Shown: positions 34,701-46,520, counted from the first letter of the stretch. The stretch is DNA of 64,000 nucleotides from Pontederia crassipes (GCA_030549335.1 CM060189.1:26435001-26499000); one strand, 5' to 3'. Numbers and translations: made by a program. Notes: generated from the letters alone by a model not told the origin.

Positions 34701-36660
34701 TATTAATGTTTATAATATAATATAATGCATATTTCTCTTTTTACATTTACATTTATTCTTTTGATGCATTAATAAAATAATATATTAAATAATTATCATT
34801 ATTTTTATTTTATCATAATTGTCTTTAATATTTTATCTTTTTACTCATTTCCTTTAATATATTTACATATAGATTATATATAAATTTAGAATATAAAATA
34901 GATAAATTTTAGTAAAGTTAAATTATGTTAACTTCCTATCCAAGATATAACTAATTTTAATCATAATATAAATTAGTTTTAATCATTGCCACAAGTCAGT
35001 CACAAACTAACTACAATTTTAATAAAAAACATATTTATCATTCGTATAGTAATATAAATGCAAGATATATAATAATGTACATAACAAAGTATTTATATAT
35101 CATAATTAACATAATCACATAATCCTACATCCAAAGTAGCAAAATGATAACATACTACATGTCATATAAGTCCGACTTAATAAAATAAAAGCCAACATAA
35201 GAAGTCTCTAATATAAATGCAAATAGTCCAACACGACTCAAATCACATGTGAGAATAGTGATAGCAAGACTAACAACAACTGAATCTCATCATCAATAAT
35301 TTATTATATTGGATGATGGGGTACTTGATCGAGCATCATGTATGGAATTGATCAAAAGTCGTTTAATTATTAAATGTTCCTCGTGGCTGACAAAAACTAT
35401 CCATTATTGATTCGAATGTGCTTTTCATACGATCATTCACAACATCACTGATAACATCTTTAAAATGATCTATGGTACCATCCTGAACAAATGTTGAAAA
35501 CGATGAAGTATTGTCCAACAAATATAGTAGATGAGACCAACATACCAAATCTATGAAGAGATTCTTCCCTTATCGTTCCACTTGTGTGTCTGATTTTCAT
35601 CATATTTCTTAGTCACTTTAAAATTATAATCCTTCCAAAATAACATAAAAGTGACTAGTAGACAAATGATTTTTAAAATTAAATTAAATTTTATTGCTAA
35701 CATACATAGCTAGCTTTTGTGAGAGTAATCAACGACAATCATTTTGTTTACTCTTATATGTCGACATCATAAACCTTTCTATAATCAGTTCAACCTTTGT
35801 TTTGTCCTGTACTAAATGATTAACTAAAGTTAGCAAATGCCTACTTTAATGTGTCCAATTATAAAAAAGATTAGTTAGCAAACAATGCTTGCGACTCAAA
35901 AAAAGAAGTGACACACCTCTCCAGCACGATTATTTTGTTGCCATTGACCTTGTTTTCAATAAAAAAGATTTTATTACAAAATAAAAACTTTTCATATGAT
36001 TTCTTTGGTTAGCTGGGGCACACTAAAATAAGACAAAAAAATTATTAGTTTATAAATTAATTAAAATTGAATAAGTTTGAAATCATACATAAAGTGATGA
36101 AATATTCGCTCTTTAATGTCCCTCGAAACCTTGTACCATGAAGGTGCATTAGACGACAATCACCGGATCAACAATATAATAGTAATACTATCATTTATCA
36201 CATATAAGAGTTATATGTATGTATGTATGTATGTACGTGCGTACAACAATGTATAATAATAGTTAGTATAAATTTTTATTGAAACCTATAATGGCAATTT
36301 AGTTGTAATCTTTTAAAATCATTCATTCCAACAAATCTAGTGTATATTGGTCCACCTTTCCTTCTGGCTAAGAAGAATTTGGATTCTCCTATGGTGCTTT
36401 AGACGTTAGTACTTTTAAAAAATAAAGTTAAGAGTTAAATAGGCACTAAGCATAAAAAATATAGCCAATTTTTTTTTTTACTTTACCTTCAGTTGGTTGT
36501 GTCAGAATAGATCTATGTGCAATGGATGACGTAAGAGCATCAACTAAACAAAAGGTCTCAATCACGACCTGACGAGTACGATGCTGTAATTAAAATAAAT
36601 TAGTTAGTAACTGCACTAATTAGGTAAGGAGTTGTTTGGTCGGGGAATATAAGTTGGAAT
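34701..36660. other. AT-rich DNA, possible remnants of an element gene
   Basis: On the minus strand short pieces look exon-like (near 36585-36485 reading HRTRQVVIETFCLVDAL, and 35548-35363 reading FVQDGTIDHFKDVISDVVND), separated by AT-rich DNA. I cannot tie them to a family with confidence. A CACTA transposase gene belonging to the decayed end at 34200 is one possibility. A short (ATGT)n run lies near 36215. Confidence 0.3.
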
Positions 36661-38207
36661 CACTACAAGAAAATCGTCATTTTTCGATGGATAATTTCAG
36701 ACGGATAGAAATTCGTCGCAATTTGCGATGGATTTTACGACGAAAATATTTCTGACGGATTTTTCAACGGTTATAATCGTCGGAAATAAAAATAATATAT
36801 TATTATTTTATTTTTTAACGATTAGGAAAGTCGATATTTCCGACTGTTATCCATCCGTCGTAATTTTTGACGGATTTTTCGACGGTTGCAACTGTCAACA
36901 AATGGAAATAATAAATTATTTATTTTATTATTTTATTTTTCGACGATTAGGAACGTTGATATTTCCTACGACTGCAACCGTCGAAAATAAAAATAATAAA
37001 TTATGTAATTTTTTATATTAATATTTTATTTTTTGACGATTAGGAACGTCAATATTTTCGACGGATGTCCATTCGTCGTAATTTTCGACGTTCGTAATTG
37101 TCGATAAATGTATAATAATATAATATGAGGAGTATTTTATTAATATAATTACTGACAGTTCAAATCGTCGTAATTTCTGACGGTTCCGACTGTCGGTAAT
37201 AATTAGCGATAGTTCAAAACGTCGGTAAAAAAATATATAAGTAAATATAGTATTTTATTTTTATAATTAAATAATTTTCGACGATCACAATAGTCAATAA
37301 TTAAAATTTGATTATCCCACTTTTTTTTCGTTTTTCCGCTTTCCATCTTTCCACTTATATAATATATAATATATAATATATATAGATAGATAGATATACC
37401 CCTCTCCTCTCTCTCTCTCCCTCTCTCACTTTCTCTCTCCCTGTCGGCGAGCCTTCCGTCCGGACGTCGATCGTCGACGACCCATCCCACTGGCGTCCCT
37501 CTCCCCTTCTCTCTCTCTCTCTCTCTCTCTCTCCAACTGGACCGCCAGGTGGTCAGATCCCACCGCTGGCGGCCGGATCCCGCCGTTGGCGGCCGGATCT
37601 AGCCGTGGGGCCCGCAGTCGGATTCGACCGCCGGTTGCTGGATCCAATCGTTGGTGGTCGGATCGGTCGGCTGGCCACCGGATCTGGCTGGGGGCGACCG
37701 GATCTGGCACCTGCCCGCCGGATCTGGCGCTTGCCCGCCGGATCTGGCGCTTGCCCGCCGGATCTAACGCCTGGCGACTGGATCTGACCACTGCCAGCCG
37801 GATCTAGCTGTTGCTTGCCGGATTTGGCAGCCAGCGGCAGGATTTGGCCGGGGGCCGCTAATTTTTTTTTATTTTTAAAAAATTCTTTGCGACGGTTGCA
37901 ATCGCCGAAAGATCGACGGTTGCAACGTCCGCCGAAAGTTTCGACGGTGACCATCGAAAGTTTCGGCTGGTTGCGACGATCGTAAAAAATTTTCTATGGT
38001 TGGAATCGCCGGGACTTTTCGGACGGTTACAACCTCGGTCGGATCTTTTCAGACGGTTAGAACCGTCGATATTTTTGACAAATTTTTTTCAACCGTCGCA
38101 AATGATTTGCGACGACCGTTTTTTCGACGGATCGATTTCGTCCGAAAAACTGTCGAAAATTGTATTACCGACGGTTTTTGGGTGTAATCAGTGTTTTTCT
38201 TGTAGTG
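36661..38207 (+). mobile_element. Short CACTA element 2 (palindromic GACGGT type)
   Basis: CACTACAAGAAAA at 36661 and TTTTTCTTGTAGTG ending at 38207 are flanked by AAT at 36658-36660 and 38208-38210. The subterminal GACGG/CCGTCG palindromes and the core plan (CT-rich tract 37395-37540, then CCGGATCTGGC repeats to 37860) match element 1, in the same orientation. GCCCGCCGGATCTGGCGCTT is repeated about three times near 37705-37765. It is 1547 bp with no transposase. Open frames through the GC core are repeat artefacts. Confidence 0.92.
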
Positions 38208-38210
38208 AAT

Positions 38211-39462
38211 ATCTCAATAATTTTTAGAATACAAATAGAATAAGAATAATTTGATCAAATTTTGTTTTTCTCAAAATCATCTTGAAAAATGTGAAACCAC
38301 CCTTTTTAATCCATTCAACACCATTTTTCTATTCTTCTAAAATAGGAGAATAGAGATATTTTCTTGTTTTGTCATTTTTATCATCATTTTTATTTTTCAT
38401 TATTTTATTATAAATTTTATAAATATCTGTTTATCTTGATGCATACTCATATCCTTTTAGAACTTTGTGCGTTGTATGTTCCCTAATATTGATCACATGT
38501 GCAGGGTGCATCCTAATATTCTTCTAAAACTCAATTAGAGTGGATGAAGTGGATATTAGAACTCAATTAGAGTGGATGAAGTGGATAATAGTTTGCTTAC
38601 TAAATTAGAAAATTTACACTAAGAGTCTTATTCCTCGTAATCATACACATTATATTTGAGACGACACTAAATTAATCGAACTCGATGATGGACAACTTGT
38701 CGCATGAGTTGAATAATTGCCACCACTTTCTGGATACTAGGGTGACAACTAAAAAAAATTCTTCTAAAAAAGAATATGACTATTTTGTTATTTTAGAACT
38801 TTGGCCATGTCCATATTATAATATTATTATCTTATGAATTTCTTTTATATATTATATTTTTTTTATAATTTTACTGATCAAAATTATTAGAAACTATTTT
38901 TTTTATCGCCAGCCCGGTACCTGGGATTATTAGAAAGTAATTCAAATATGTCACGTCCTAAAAGATGCATGTATTCAGAAACGATACAAAGGAAATCTTA
39001 AGGGCGTGTATGGTTGGAGGTTAACTATGAGAATACGTGGATATCCCTTGGTTGTAGCCAAACACACGTTTTATTCACCAAAAAGTACGAAGGGTAGATT
39101 TGTCACTTTTAAAAAAGTTAATCTTATAAATAGTGAAAAGTTGAGAGTTATCGTATTCTTTTCAAAAGGTAGAATACAGATAATCCGATGCAAACTTCGA
39201 AAAATGGCTAATTCGATGAAATATGTGTCTTAATCATGCATTTTTAATCTCCATCCAAACGGCACCTAAGGGACATAGTCTTGATTTCTTATGAAAAAAA
39301 CATTATAGGAATGAAAAGAGGAGAACTCTTATTGGATGCAACTTGTTTAATTTGTCGTTAGAATCATGGTCGCGCCAAACCCCAAATCGTTGCCGTGGAC
39401 GCAACCTTGCTGACGTTCCCTCTTGTAACCCCGATCCCTTATCGTCGCCCGCCCCGACCTTC
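38211..39462. other. Intergenic DNA
   Basis: AT-rich. A direct repeat of about 38 bp (ACTCAATTAGAGTGGATGAA plus GTGGATA) lies at 38529-38590. The plus-strand frame 39006-39233 has no recognisable domain. Confidence 0.45.
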
Positions 39463-39622
39463 GTGCCAACAAGCAGACGCATCAGGATCCAAATCATTCA
39501 GACTCCACGGCCAGTCTTTTCTACGTCTCCTCGCCTGCCTTTCCTTCCATTCCATACAATGTTTTTACGTAAGTTTCCTATTGGGAAGTGGGTGCTCCGG
39601 TCCCTATATAGATCTTTTTATA
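39463..39622 (+). repeat. Promoter-like segment, copy A
   Basis: It is nearly identical to 42188-42330: TGCCAACAAGCAGACG, CCAAATCATTCAGACTCCAC, TCTTTTCTACGTCTCCTCGC, CATTCCATACAATGTT and GTGGGTGCTCCGGTCCCTAT followed by ATAGATCTTTTTATATT. CTATATAGAT resembles a TATA box. This copy has about 24 extra bases after ACAATGTT. Confidence 0.8.
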
Positions 39623-39839
39623 TTGGACAAAATGGTTGTCCTGCTTACGCCTATTGTCCTGATTGTCCTGCTTACATCTGTGGCCATCGGATCCTGTATC
39701 AACGGTCGATCTCAGAACCGCATATCTTTGTCCCTTAAAGATGGTGAACCGGCGATTTTTTCATAAAACTCCAAATCCGAGCGGGGAGATCTGATCGGGG
39801 TGCTAGGTATTTCCACAGAAGACTCAAGACCCCTCCTCA

Positions 39840-40210
39840 AGCCCCAATGCCGCTCGAGAGCTTGCGTTGCCGATCGAGGCTGCACCGCTCGCCGACGTTG
39901 CTCCGCTTGCCGGCGTTGCTCCCCCGACGGCGCTCACGCCCTGACGCCGCTCAACGCCGCCATTTTCTCCTGCCCTAACCTAACTTGTCGCCGATCGACG
40001 CTGCGCTGCTCGCTGGCGTTGCTGCCCTGACGCCGCTCGACTCCGCCATTTTCTCTTGCCCTAACCTAACCTCTCACCGATCGACGCTGCGCTGCTCGCC
40101 GACGCTGCTCACGCCTTGACGCCTCTCATCACGCCCTGATACTGCTCTCGCCGCCATTTTCTCCTGCCCTAACGCATCGCCGATCGAGATTGCGCCGCCC
40201 CTGACTAGTT
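39840..40210. repeat. GC-rich imperfect tandem repeats
   Basis: CGCCATTTTCTCCTGCCCTA with CCGATCGACGCTGCGCTGCT recurs about three times (near 39956, 40044 and 40152) in a locally GC-rich block upstream of the GRF gene. No protein is recognised in the frames across it. Confidence 0.6.
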
Positions 40211-40614
40211 CGTCAATGCTAAGAACCCGAGGTCACCTCGATTCTTCGCCGGTTGCACTCTACCACTGCTCATATTACCACCGCCTGCCTGACCACTGCC
40301 TGCTTCCCATCGTCGTTAATGTCATGACCAGGTAAAAGTTATGATCTTTTTTTCCTTCTGGTTGCTGATTATTAGTTGATTGTTGATTATTAGTTGGGTT
40401 TTCCTTTTTCTCCTGAAGGCTATGTTGGAGGTCAACATTGTATTCATGTTCATTTACATATGTCCTACTGAACTGAAGTGAAACCTACAGAGGGTTGGCA
40501 TCTCGACATTACTTAGCTGATAGCAAGTTAAGGCTACTTAACAAGTTAATGCTACTTAGTACTAGATCATATAAGTTATCTGCCTTTTTTTCTTTAATCA
40601 GAGAGAGAGTAAAC

Positions 40615-41006
40615 ATGGAACATCCTAAGTGTTATTGTCAACAAAAAGCAACGATAAAAACATCTTGGATGGAACGCAATCCTGGTCGAAGATTTTATGG
40701 TTGTCCATTTTACGGAGTGAGTTTTATTTATTGTACATTCGTAGTATCTAATTTTATTAAATATTTATTACCTTTTTATTTAATATTATCTTGCAGCAAA
40801 GAGGAACATGTGAATACTTCAAATGGATGGATTCATATTTTGAAGAAAGACCTACGCATGTCATAAATGAATTGTTGCGCAAAATCGATAGGATGAATAA
40901 GATTGAAGCCGAAGATAGAGTGAGGATGAATAGAAATGGAAGATTGTGTTGTTGTAAATTTCTTGTTACAATTGTTGTTGTGGCTATTTTAGTCGTGTTT
41001 ATATGA
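40615..41006 (+). CDS. Small GRF-type zinc finger protein with C-terminal membrane anchor (two exons)
   Basis: Exon 1 is 40615-40716 from the ATG; exon 2 is 40797-41006. The 80-bp intron begins GTGAGT and ends TTGCAG. The join is in phase and gives about 103 residues. The N-terminal half carries the GRF zinc finger pattern: CYCQQKATIKTSW, NPGRRFYGCPFYG, then CEYFKWMD after the join. These fingers bind nucleic acid in DNA-repair proteins; the role of the small plant versions is unknown. A helical segment (ELLRKIDRMNKIEAEDRV) follows, then a hydrophobic tail (FLVTIVVVAILVVFI) fit for one membrane anchor. Similar small GRF proteins are often repetitive in plant genomes, and this one sits among repeats, so it may belong to a mobile unit. 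The splice model is my inference. Confidence 0.65.
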
Positions 41007-41050
41007 CACGACACTAGCGGCCATGTTATTTTGTTGTTAAGATGATGTAA

Positions 41051-41160
41051 GATTTGCTTCTATTTGACTCCAATGTTATCGTTGTGATTTGTTTCTATTT
41101 GACTCCAATGTTATCATTGTGATTTGCTTCTATTTGATTCCAACATTATAGTAGTGATTT
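41051..41160 (+). repeat. 35-bp unit in three tandem copies
   Basis: GATTTGCTTCTATTTGACTC plus CAATGTTATCGTTGT repeats at 41051, 41086 and 41121 with a few changes, and a partial fourth copy starts at 41156. It lies 45 bp after the GRF stop codon, in the likely 3' untranslated region. Confidence 0.85.
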
Positions 41161-41164
41161 GCTT

Positions 41165-42187
41165 TTATGTGTATATATATTGGATGTACCTTGTACTCCT
41201 TAGATATTTGTGTGTTACTCCAACGTCCAGAGCTTATTACACGAAATTTTGCTCACGCAAAAATTGATGAGGCACCAGACAATGACTTGAGACTGGAACA
41301 TCCATTGCTTGTCTATCTATCATCATAACCCATGAATTAATTCAGCTGCCTACTATTATCTTGGGATTTTTGATTTCAATTGTCAAGCAGCCACTACTAT
41401 TTGATTCCAATTGTCAAGCAGCCTCTCTATCCATCGTCTCCATCATCCATTCATCAAGTTTTAAATTGATTCGAAGAAAGGAGGAGGGAGGAGAAGAACA
41501 CATCAGAACAGAGGGGACAAGGAGACAACACAAGATACTCATGCACAACAAAAAGCAATTCACAAGTCACATCAGGTACATTGCAATTCAGATACTCATT
41601 GCATTGTTCATTGTCTGGGATCTGATGAACCAAATAATAAGAAGAAAATTGAAGTGATTGGCAGCAAGCATTGGACATATTCTGATCCGACTTGTATCTT
41701 ACTGCACGCACAGGGACAATTCTTCATCATGCTTCTTCATCTAAAATAAGTTACAACCAAGCTCAATTTCAAGATTCATAAAAGGCATAAAGAAGTAAGA
41801 ATAGGAAAATACTTACCAAGCTCAGTTTGAGGATTCATCCATGTCTCCAGTGGTCAACAAAATTCTCTTCAGTGATAAACAAAATTGAACCTGATAGAAA
41901 TAGAGATGAGTACGTTATATAAAGAGAGCAAGCTTACTGTAGCAAAATGGCTTCTTTGCTGCTGGCCGTGTGGGAATAATGAGGGAGGGAGATGGCTTGA
42001 GGGCGGATCACTGTAGCTGCTACAGTGGGTGTTTGTGTTACTTTCGGCTGGGGTAGGTAGAATTAGGGTATTAGCTCATTAGGTGTTAGTATACATGGGT
42101 TTGGACTTTGTGGGCTTGCGCGTGTGGGCTTTCACTTGCTTCTTTTTTTTCCTTTTTTTTTGAATTCTTTTAGGATATTACAACCTG
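41165..42187. other. Intergenic DNA between GRF gene and kinase
   Basis: TTTGATT(T/C)CAATTGTCAAGCAGCC occurs twice (41367 and 41399). Short overlapping frames at 41361-41711 have no recognisable domain. Nothing else is supported. Confidence 0.4.
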
Positions 42188-42330
42188 CTTGCCAACAAGC
42201 AGACGGATCAGGGTCCAAATCATTCAGACTCCACACCCGGTCTTTTCTACGTCTCCTCGCCTGCCTTTCCTTCCATTCCATACAATGTTCAAGTGGGTGC
42301 TCCGGTCCCTATATAGATCTTTTTATATTC
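42188..42330 (+). promoter_or_regulatory. Promoter-like segment, copy B, upstream of the kinase
   Basis: It is the second copy of the segment at 39463-39622, ending in GGTCCCTATATAGATCTTTT. It lies about 390 bp before the kinase start codon. If the CTATATAGAT is a real TATA box the leader would be about 350 bp. A nearer candidate is GTATAAGTATAAATG at 42680, only 37 bp before the ATG. Neither is proven. Confidence 0.4.
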
Positions 42331-42716
42331 TTGTGATACTAATAGCTTAACGCACTCCAATAGATAAAACAAAAAAAAGGACTTCTAGATGCAGTATATT
42401 TTTTGTCCCAAAATCTAAAGTTTAATTAATTAGCTTCAAATTAGCATAATAGTCTTCGCTCGTGGTCCATTATGTTTGTTTTGTGATGGAGAGACTCGAG
42501 GAAAAATATACCAAGGTCCTGCCGTGCTTGAAATCTCAACCATACTTTGTTCTTTACGATTAAATATTGTTTGTATTGTATGTTAATTTATATATTTGTA
42601 TGTGTGAATAATATGTATACTGTATAGTTGCATGCATACTTTGAACGACCTGGAAGTCTCCAAATCGCCAGAAGGAGTTGTATAAGTATAAATGCAAACT
42701 TTGAAGTAATGGAAAG

Positions 42717-45212
42717 ATGCAAAGCACTCTGAGTTTGTTTATGATGATGACTACTACTACTACTAAAAATACTCCTCTTTTTCTTAGCTTCCTCTTCCCT
42801 TGTTGCTTGTCCATGTTCTTGCTGTTGTTTCCTCCCTCGGCTTGTCGAGCCGACCGAGCATTCCTTCCCAAGGGTTCGTATCTCTCGGTGGAGGACGACT
42901 CCGACGTCCTAGTTTCGCAAGACGGCTCCTTCGCCTGTGGCTTCCACTGGGTGGGCACAAACGCCGTCGTCTTCTCTGTCTGGTTCTCCAATCCCGGCGA
43001 CAAGACCGTGGCATGGACAGCCAACCGTGACCGCGAAGTGAACGGCCATCAGTCGAGGGTCACCCTGCGCAGGGACGGCAACTTGGTGCTCACGGACGCT
43101 GATGGCACCCAGGTGTGGGAGACCAAAACCCGTGCGGCTGGGGTCGATAGGTTGGAACTTCTCAACTCCGGAAACCTCGTCCTTAAGGGCGTCAATGGCA
43201 GCATCTTGTGGGAGAGCTTCGACTGGCCTACTGATACGCTCCTCCCTACTCAACCCATGACCAAGGACACGACGCTTGTGTCTTCGAGGGCCAAAGGAAT
43301 GGGCTCCACGGGCTACTACAAGTTCTACTTCGACAGCGATAACGTGCTGAAGCTCATCTATGGCGGCCCTGATATTTCTAGCATCTTTTGGCCTAATCCT
43401 TTCAACAAAGTGTGGGAGAATGGGCGGACCAACTTCAACAGCAGCAGATACGGCATCCTGGACGAGTTGGGGCAGTTCACGGCTTCTGATTATTTGTCGT
43501 TCAATGCATCTGACTTTGGCCCTGGCGTTAGGAGGAGGCTCACTCTGGACTACGATGGCAATCTTCGACTCTATAGCCTGGACGCGTCGACAGGGACATG
43601 GTCGGTCTCCTGGCAGGCGGTCCCGGAGCCGTGTGACATCCACGGGACGTGCGGCATGAACGGGATATGCACCTACACGCCGAGGGTGACGTGCTCGTGC
43701 CCTGACGGATTCGTGATGAACGACCCCAGTGACTGGAGCAAAGGCTGCAGGCGCGTGACCGAGTTGAAGTGCACTGAATCTCATCTGGTTCACTTCATGC
43801 CGCTCCCGCAAACAGATTTCTGGGGCTTCGATCTCAATTACACTCGAGGCATTTCCTTCGACGATTGCAGGAAGATCTGCGCAGAGGAGTGCTCTTGCCT
43901 AGTCTTTGGGTACAGGATGGGATCGGGAGAGTGCTATCCAAAGACCATCTTGTTCAACGGCAAGCAGAGTTCTCCTCAGAACGTAGAGAATGACATGTAC
44001 CTGAAGTTCCCCAAAAGCGTCAACTTTTCTGCGCCCTCAACTTCGTCGCCTCAAGGACATGTTAATTGCTCTGGCAAAGACGTAACCGTGCAAGGTTACT
44101 ACACCACATCCGGAGGCGGGATGAAGTGGGAGTACTTTTATTGGTTCCTTACAGCATTCTTCGTGATAGAAGCTGCTTTCATTATCATTGGTTGGTGTTT
44201 CATTGCGCCATGGAGAACCGAAAGCAGGTACGAACAAGTGCTGTCCAGTCACTTCAAAAGATTCAGCTACCAGGAGCTGAAAAAGGCCACCAAAAACTTC
44301 AAGGATGTTCTTGGCATGGGGGGATCAGGATCTGTTTACAAGGGAAAGCTGGACGACGACAGGGTGGTGGCCATTAAGAAACTGGAAGACGTCGTCCAGG
44401 GTGAAGCTGACTTCCAAGCTGAGCTCAGCGTCATCGATATGATCTACCACAAGAATCTGGTCAGGATGTTCGGCTTCTGCGCCGAGCGCTCGCACAGGCT
44501 CCTGGTCTCGGAGTTCGTTCAGAACGGTTCGCTGGACAAGTATCTGATTGATGGGGAGCAGGGCGCCATCTCCGTCCTCCCATGGACCACGAGGTTCAAA
44601 ATTGCGACTGGGGTGGCGGAAGGTTTGGCCTACCTCCACCACGAATGCTTCGAGTGGATCGTCCACTGCGACGTGAAGCCCGAAAACATACTTCTGGACG
44701 AAGACTTCGAGCCTAAGATCGCAGACTTCGGGCTGGCTAAGCTGCTGAACAGAAGAAGTGGCGGGCGCGGTTCCAACCTGTCGAGGATCCGCGGCACGAG
44801 GGGCTACATCGCGCCGGAATGGGCTTCCAGCCTTCCGATAAGCGAGAAGGTGGACGTGTACAGCTACGGCGTCGTTCTTTTGGAGCTGGTCAAGGGGCGC
44901 AGAGTATCCAGCTGGGTGATAGATGGGGAAGAGGAGCTGGAGATGGTGCTGCGGCGGTCAGTGGCTGTACTCAGGGAGAAGCTGCAGGATGGCAGCGGAT
45001 CAGGAGCAGAAGCATCGTGGATTAGTGACGTCGTGGACGGTCGATTGGAGGGTCAGTTCGACCAGAGGGAAGCTGCAACGTTGGTGGAGGTTGCAGTCTC
45101 TTGCTTGGAGGAAGAAAGGAACAAGAGGCCGACCATGGAGTCAGTGATGAAGATGCTCCTGTCGTCGGCTGATGAACTCAATTCTGACGACCGGAACCAG
45201 TTTGAGGAATAA
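42717..45212 (+). CDS. G-type lectin S-receptor-like Ser/Thr kinase (ZmPK1-like), single exon
   Basis: 831 codons, uninterrupted, about the usual length of the family. Order: hydrophobic signal peptide (about 19-45), B-lectin domain (about 55-165, with DGNLVL and SGNLVL), S-locus glycoprotein region, Cys-rich EGF-like segment (about 303-336, from PCDIHGTCG), PAN domain (about 352-440), one membrane helix (about 473-497) and a kinase domain (about 527-805). Kinase residues: loop GMGGSGSV from G533, Lys554 in VAIKK, Glu569, HCDVKPEN with Asp652, DFG Asp670 and APEW. The catalytic loop has Cys instead of Arg before Asp, so it is a non-RD kinase, a class often tied to immune signalling. It should be a plasma-membrane receptor; the ligand is unknown. 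A second start at Met9-11 is possible. The base composition is far more GC-rich than the flanks. Confidence 0.95.
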   Translation: MQSTLSLFMMMTTTTTKNTPLFLSFLFPCCLSMFLLLFPPSACRADRAFLPKGSYLSVEDDSDVLVSQDGSFACGFHWVGTNAVVFSVWFSNPGDKTVAWTANRDREVNGHQSRVTLRRDGNLVLTDADGTQVWETKTRAAGVDRLELLNSGNLVLKGVNGSILWESFDWPTDTLLPTQPMTKDTTLVSSRAKGMGSTGYYKFYFDSDNVLKLIYGGPDISSIFWPNPFNKVWENGRTNFNSSRYGILDELGQFTASDYLSFNASDFGPGVRRRLTLDYDGNLRLYSLDASTGTWSVSWQAVPEPCDIHGTCGMNGICTYTPRVTCSCPDGFVMNDPSDWSKGCRRVTELKCTESHLVHFMPLPQTDFWGFDLNYTRGISFDDCRKICAEECSCLVFGYRMGSGECYPKTILFNGKQSSPQNVENDMYLKFPKSVNFSAPSTSSPQGHVNCSGKDVTVQGYYTTSGGGMKWEYFYWFLTAFFVIEAAFIIIGWCFIAPWRTESRYEQVLSSHFKRFSYQELKKATKNFKDVLGMGGSGSVYKGKLDDDRVVAIKKLEDVVQGEADFQAELSVIDMIYHKNLVRMFGFCAERSHRLLVSEFVQNGSLDKYLIDGEQGAISVLPWTTRFKIATGVAEGLAYLHHECFEWIVHCDVKPENILLDEDFEPKIADFGLAKLLNRRSGGRGSNLSRIRGTRGYIAPEWASSLPISEKVDVYSYGVVLLELVKGRRVSSWVIDGEEELEMVLRRSVAVLREKLQDGSGSGAEASWISDVVDGRLEGQFDQREAATLVEVAVSCLEEERNKRPTMESVMKMLLSSADELNSDDRNQFEE

Positions 45213-45362
45213 AGGTGCATGGATTACATGAGTCCATATATAATTAATAGTTAAATAAAGTTGTGCCTTTTGTCCTAGATATATAATTCGTGAGCAATGT
45301 AATATGAGTTTTCTGGTGTTCATGTACTTCTTGAATAATGCATTTGTAACGAATGTGTTTGG
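45213..45362 (+). other. Kinase gene 3' flank with AATAAA
   Basis: TTAAATAAAGTTGTGCCTTT at 45251 contains AATAAA, a possible polyadenylation signal, and is shared with the pseudogene (33020). Similarity between the two loci fades near AATGAATGTG/AACGAATGTG. Confidence 0.5.
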
Positions 45363-46520
45363 AACAATTAATGTCATTTTTTCTTCACCATGACAATCAT
45401 TATCTTTGTCCACATGATCCAATTTTTCGAAAATACAGTACGGGATTTCATTACCTTACAAAAATATAACCTACCTTAGAATAAATCAATTGTCTTATGC
45501 TATATATTATATTTGAATACATATAACGTGCATTACAACATATATATATATATATATATATAATGTAAATTGATCATATATATTCTTTATTTTTTTATTT
45601 TTTAGCTGTATGATTCTCGATTCAACCTATGACGTACGTCTACGTCCCAATTCCAGTCATGGCATGGCTGGGGTTGGGGTGACTTTCATTAGAAATCTAA
45701 TTTCCAAATCTCATAAGAGACGCTCACATCTAATTGATATATATATATATATATACATTAAAATTAAAATATTGACAATAAATAATAAAAAACACAAATA
45801 AAATAATTGATCATTTAGAATTTAACTAAACTTTTCATGTTAATACAGTAGTTTTCTTTTGCTGTAGCACTATTTTGTCTCTAAAGTTAGAAGTAAAGGA
45901 AAATGTAGAGGAATATGAAGAAAATCCAGGAGGTTGCAATAATAAGTCACATATTTTCTGTGTTGCGTGGACCAGCCATCTCCGTCACCCTCTTCAGCAT
46001 TTTTTCGTCTGATTCAGAAGCACAGCTTCCCTAGTCAAATCAGACTGGAAGTAATCAAATTAATGGTTTTGAACCATTGTGGGTACGAGACACGACCAAG
46101 AGAGAGAGAAAGAAACTAGGGATGCTACAGTGTAGCGACCAAGGCTTTTAAAAATATTTATTTTATTGAATATATCTTAAAACTAAATAATTTAAAAATT
46201 AAAAATTAAATTTATATTTAAACTAAAAATTCTAGATTGATTAAAGTCTTAATAAGAGTACGACTTTAAGCTTATTTTCTTTTAAATAAAAAATCCAACT
46301 CCATTTAGTTTTTTTTGTTTTATCTCATCTCCGACGGACGAGGGTGACCTCCGCAATAGGCCAAAAATAGTAAGGATGATAATGCAAAGCATGTGAACAT
46401 ATAAAAGGATGAAAGATCGAAAGTAGAAATATTCGATGAACACAATGGTGTATAAGATTTTAAATTCAGTTTTTTAATATGATTTTTTTAAATAGCAATT
46501 GCAGTTCTAATTATGTCCTA
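45363..46520. other. Intergenic DNA with TA microsatellites
   Basis: TA runs occur at about 45541-45562 and 45739-45755. The rest is AT-rich with no supported gene. Confidence 0.5.

Noticed and set aside
37426-37954. Minus-strand frames of 121 and 133 codons in CACTA element 2
   Set aside because: Repeat-encoded low-complexity proteins from the CCGGATC core, open in several frames at once.
42909-43811. 300-codon minus-strand ORF inside the kinase gene
   Set aside because: It is antisense to the intact kinase gene and open because of biased GC-rich codons; no domain of its own.
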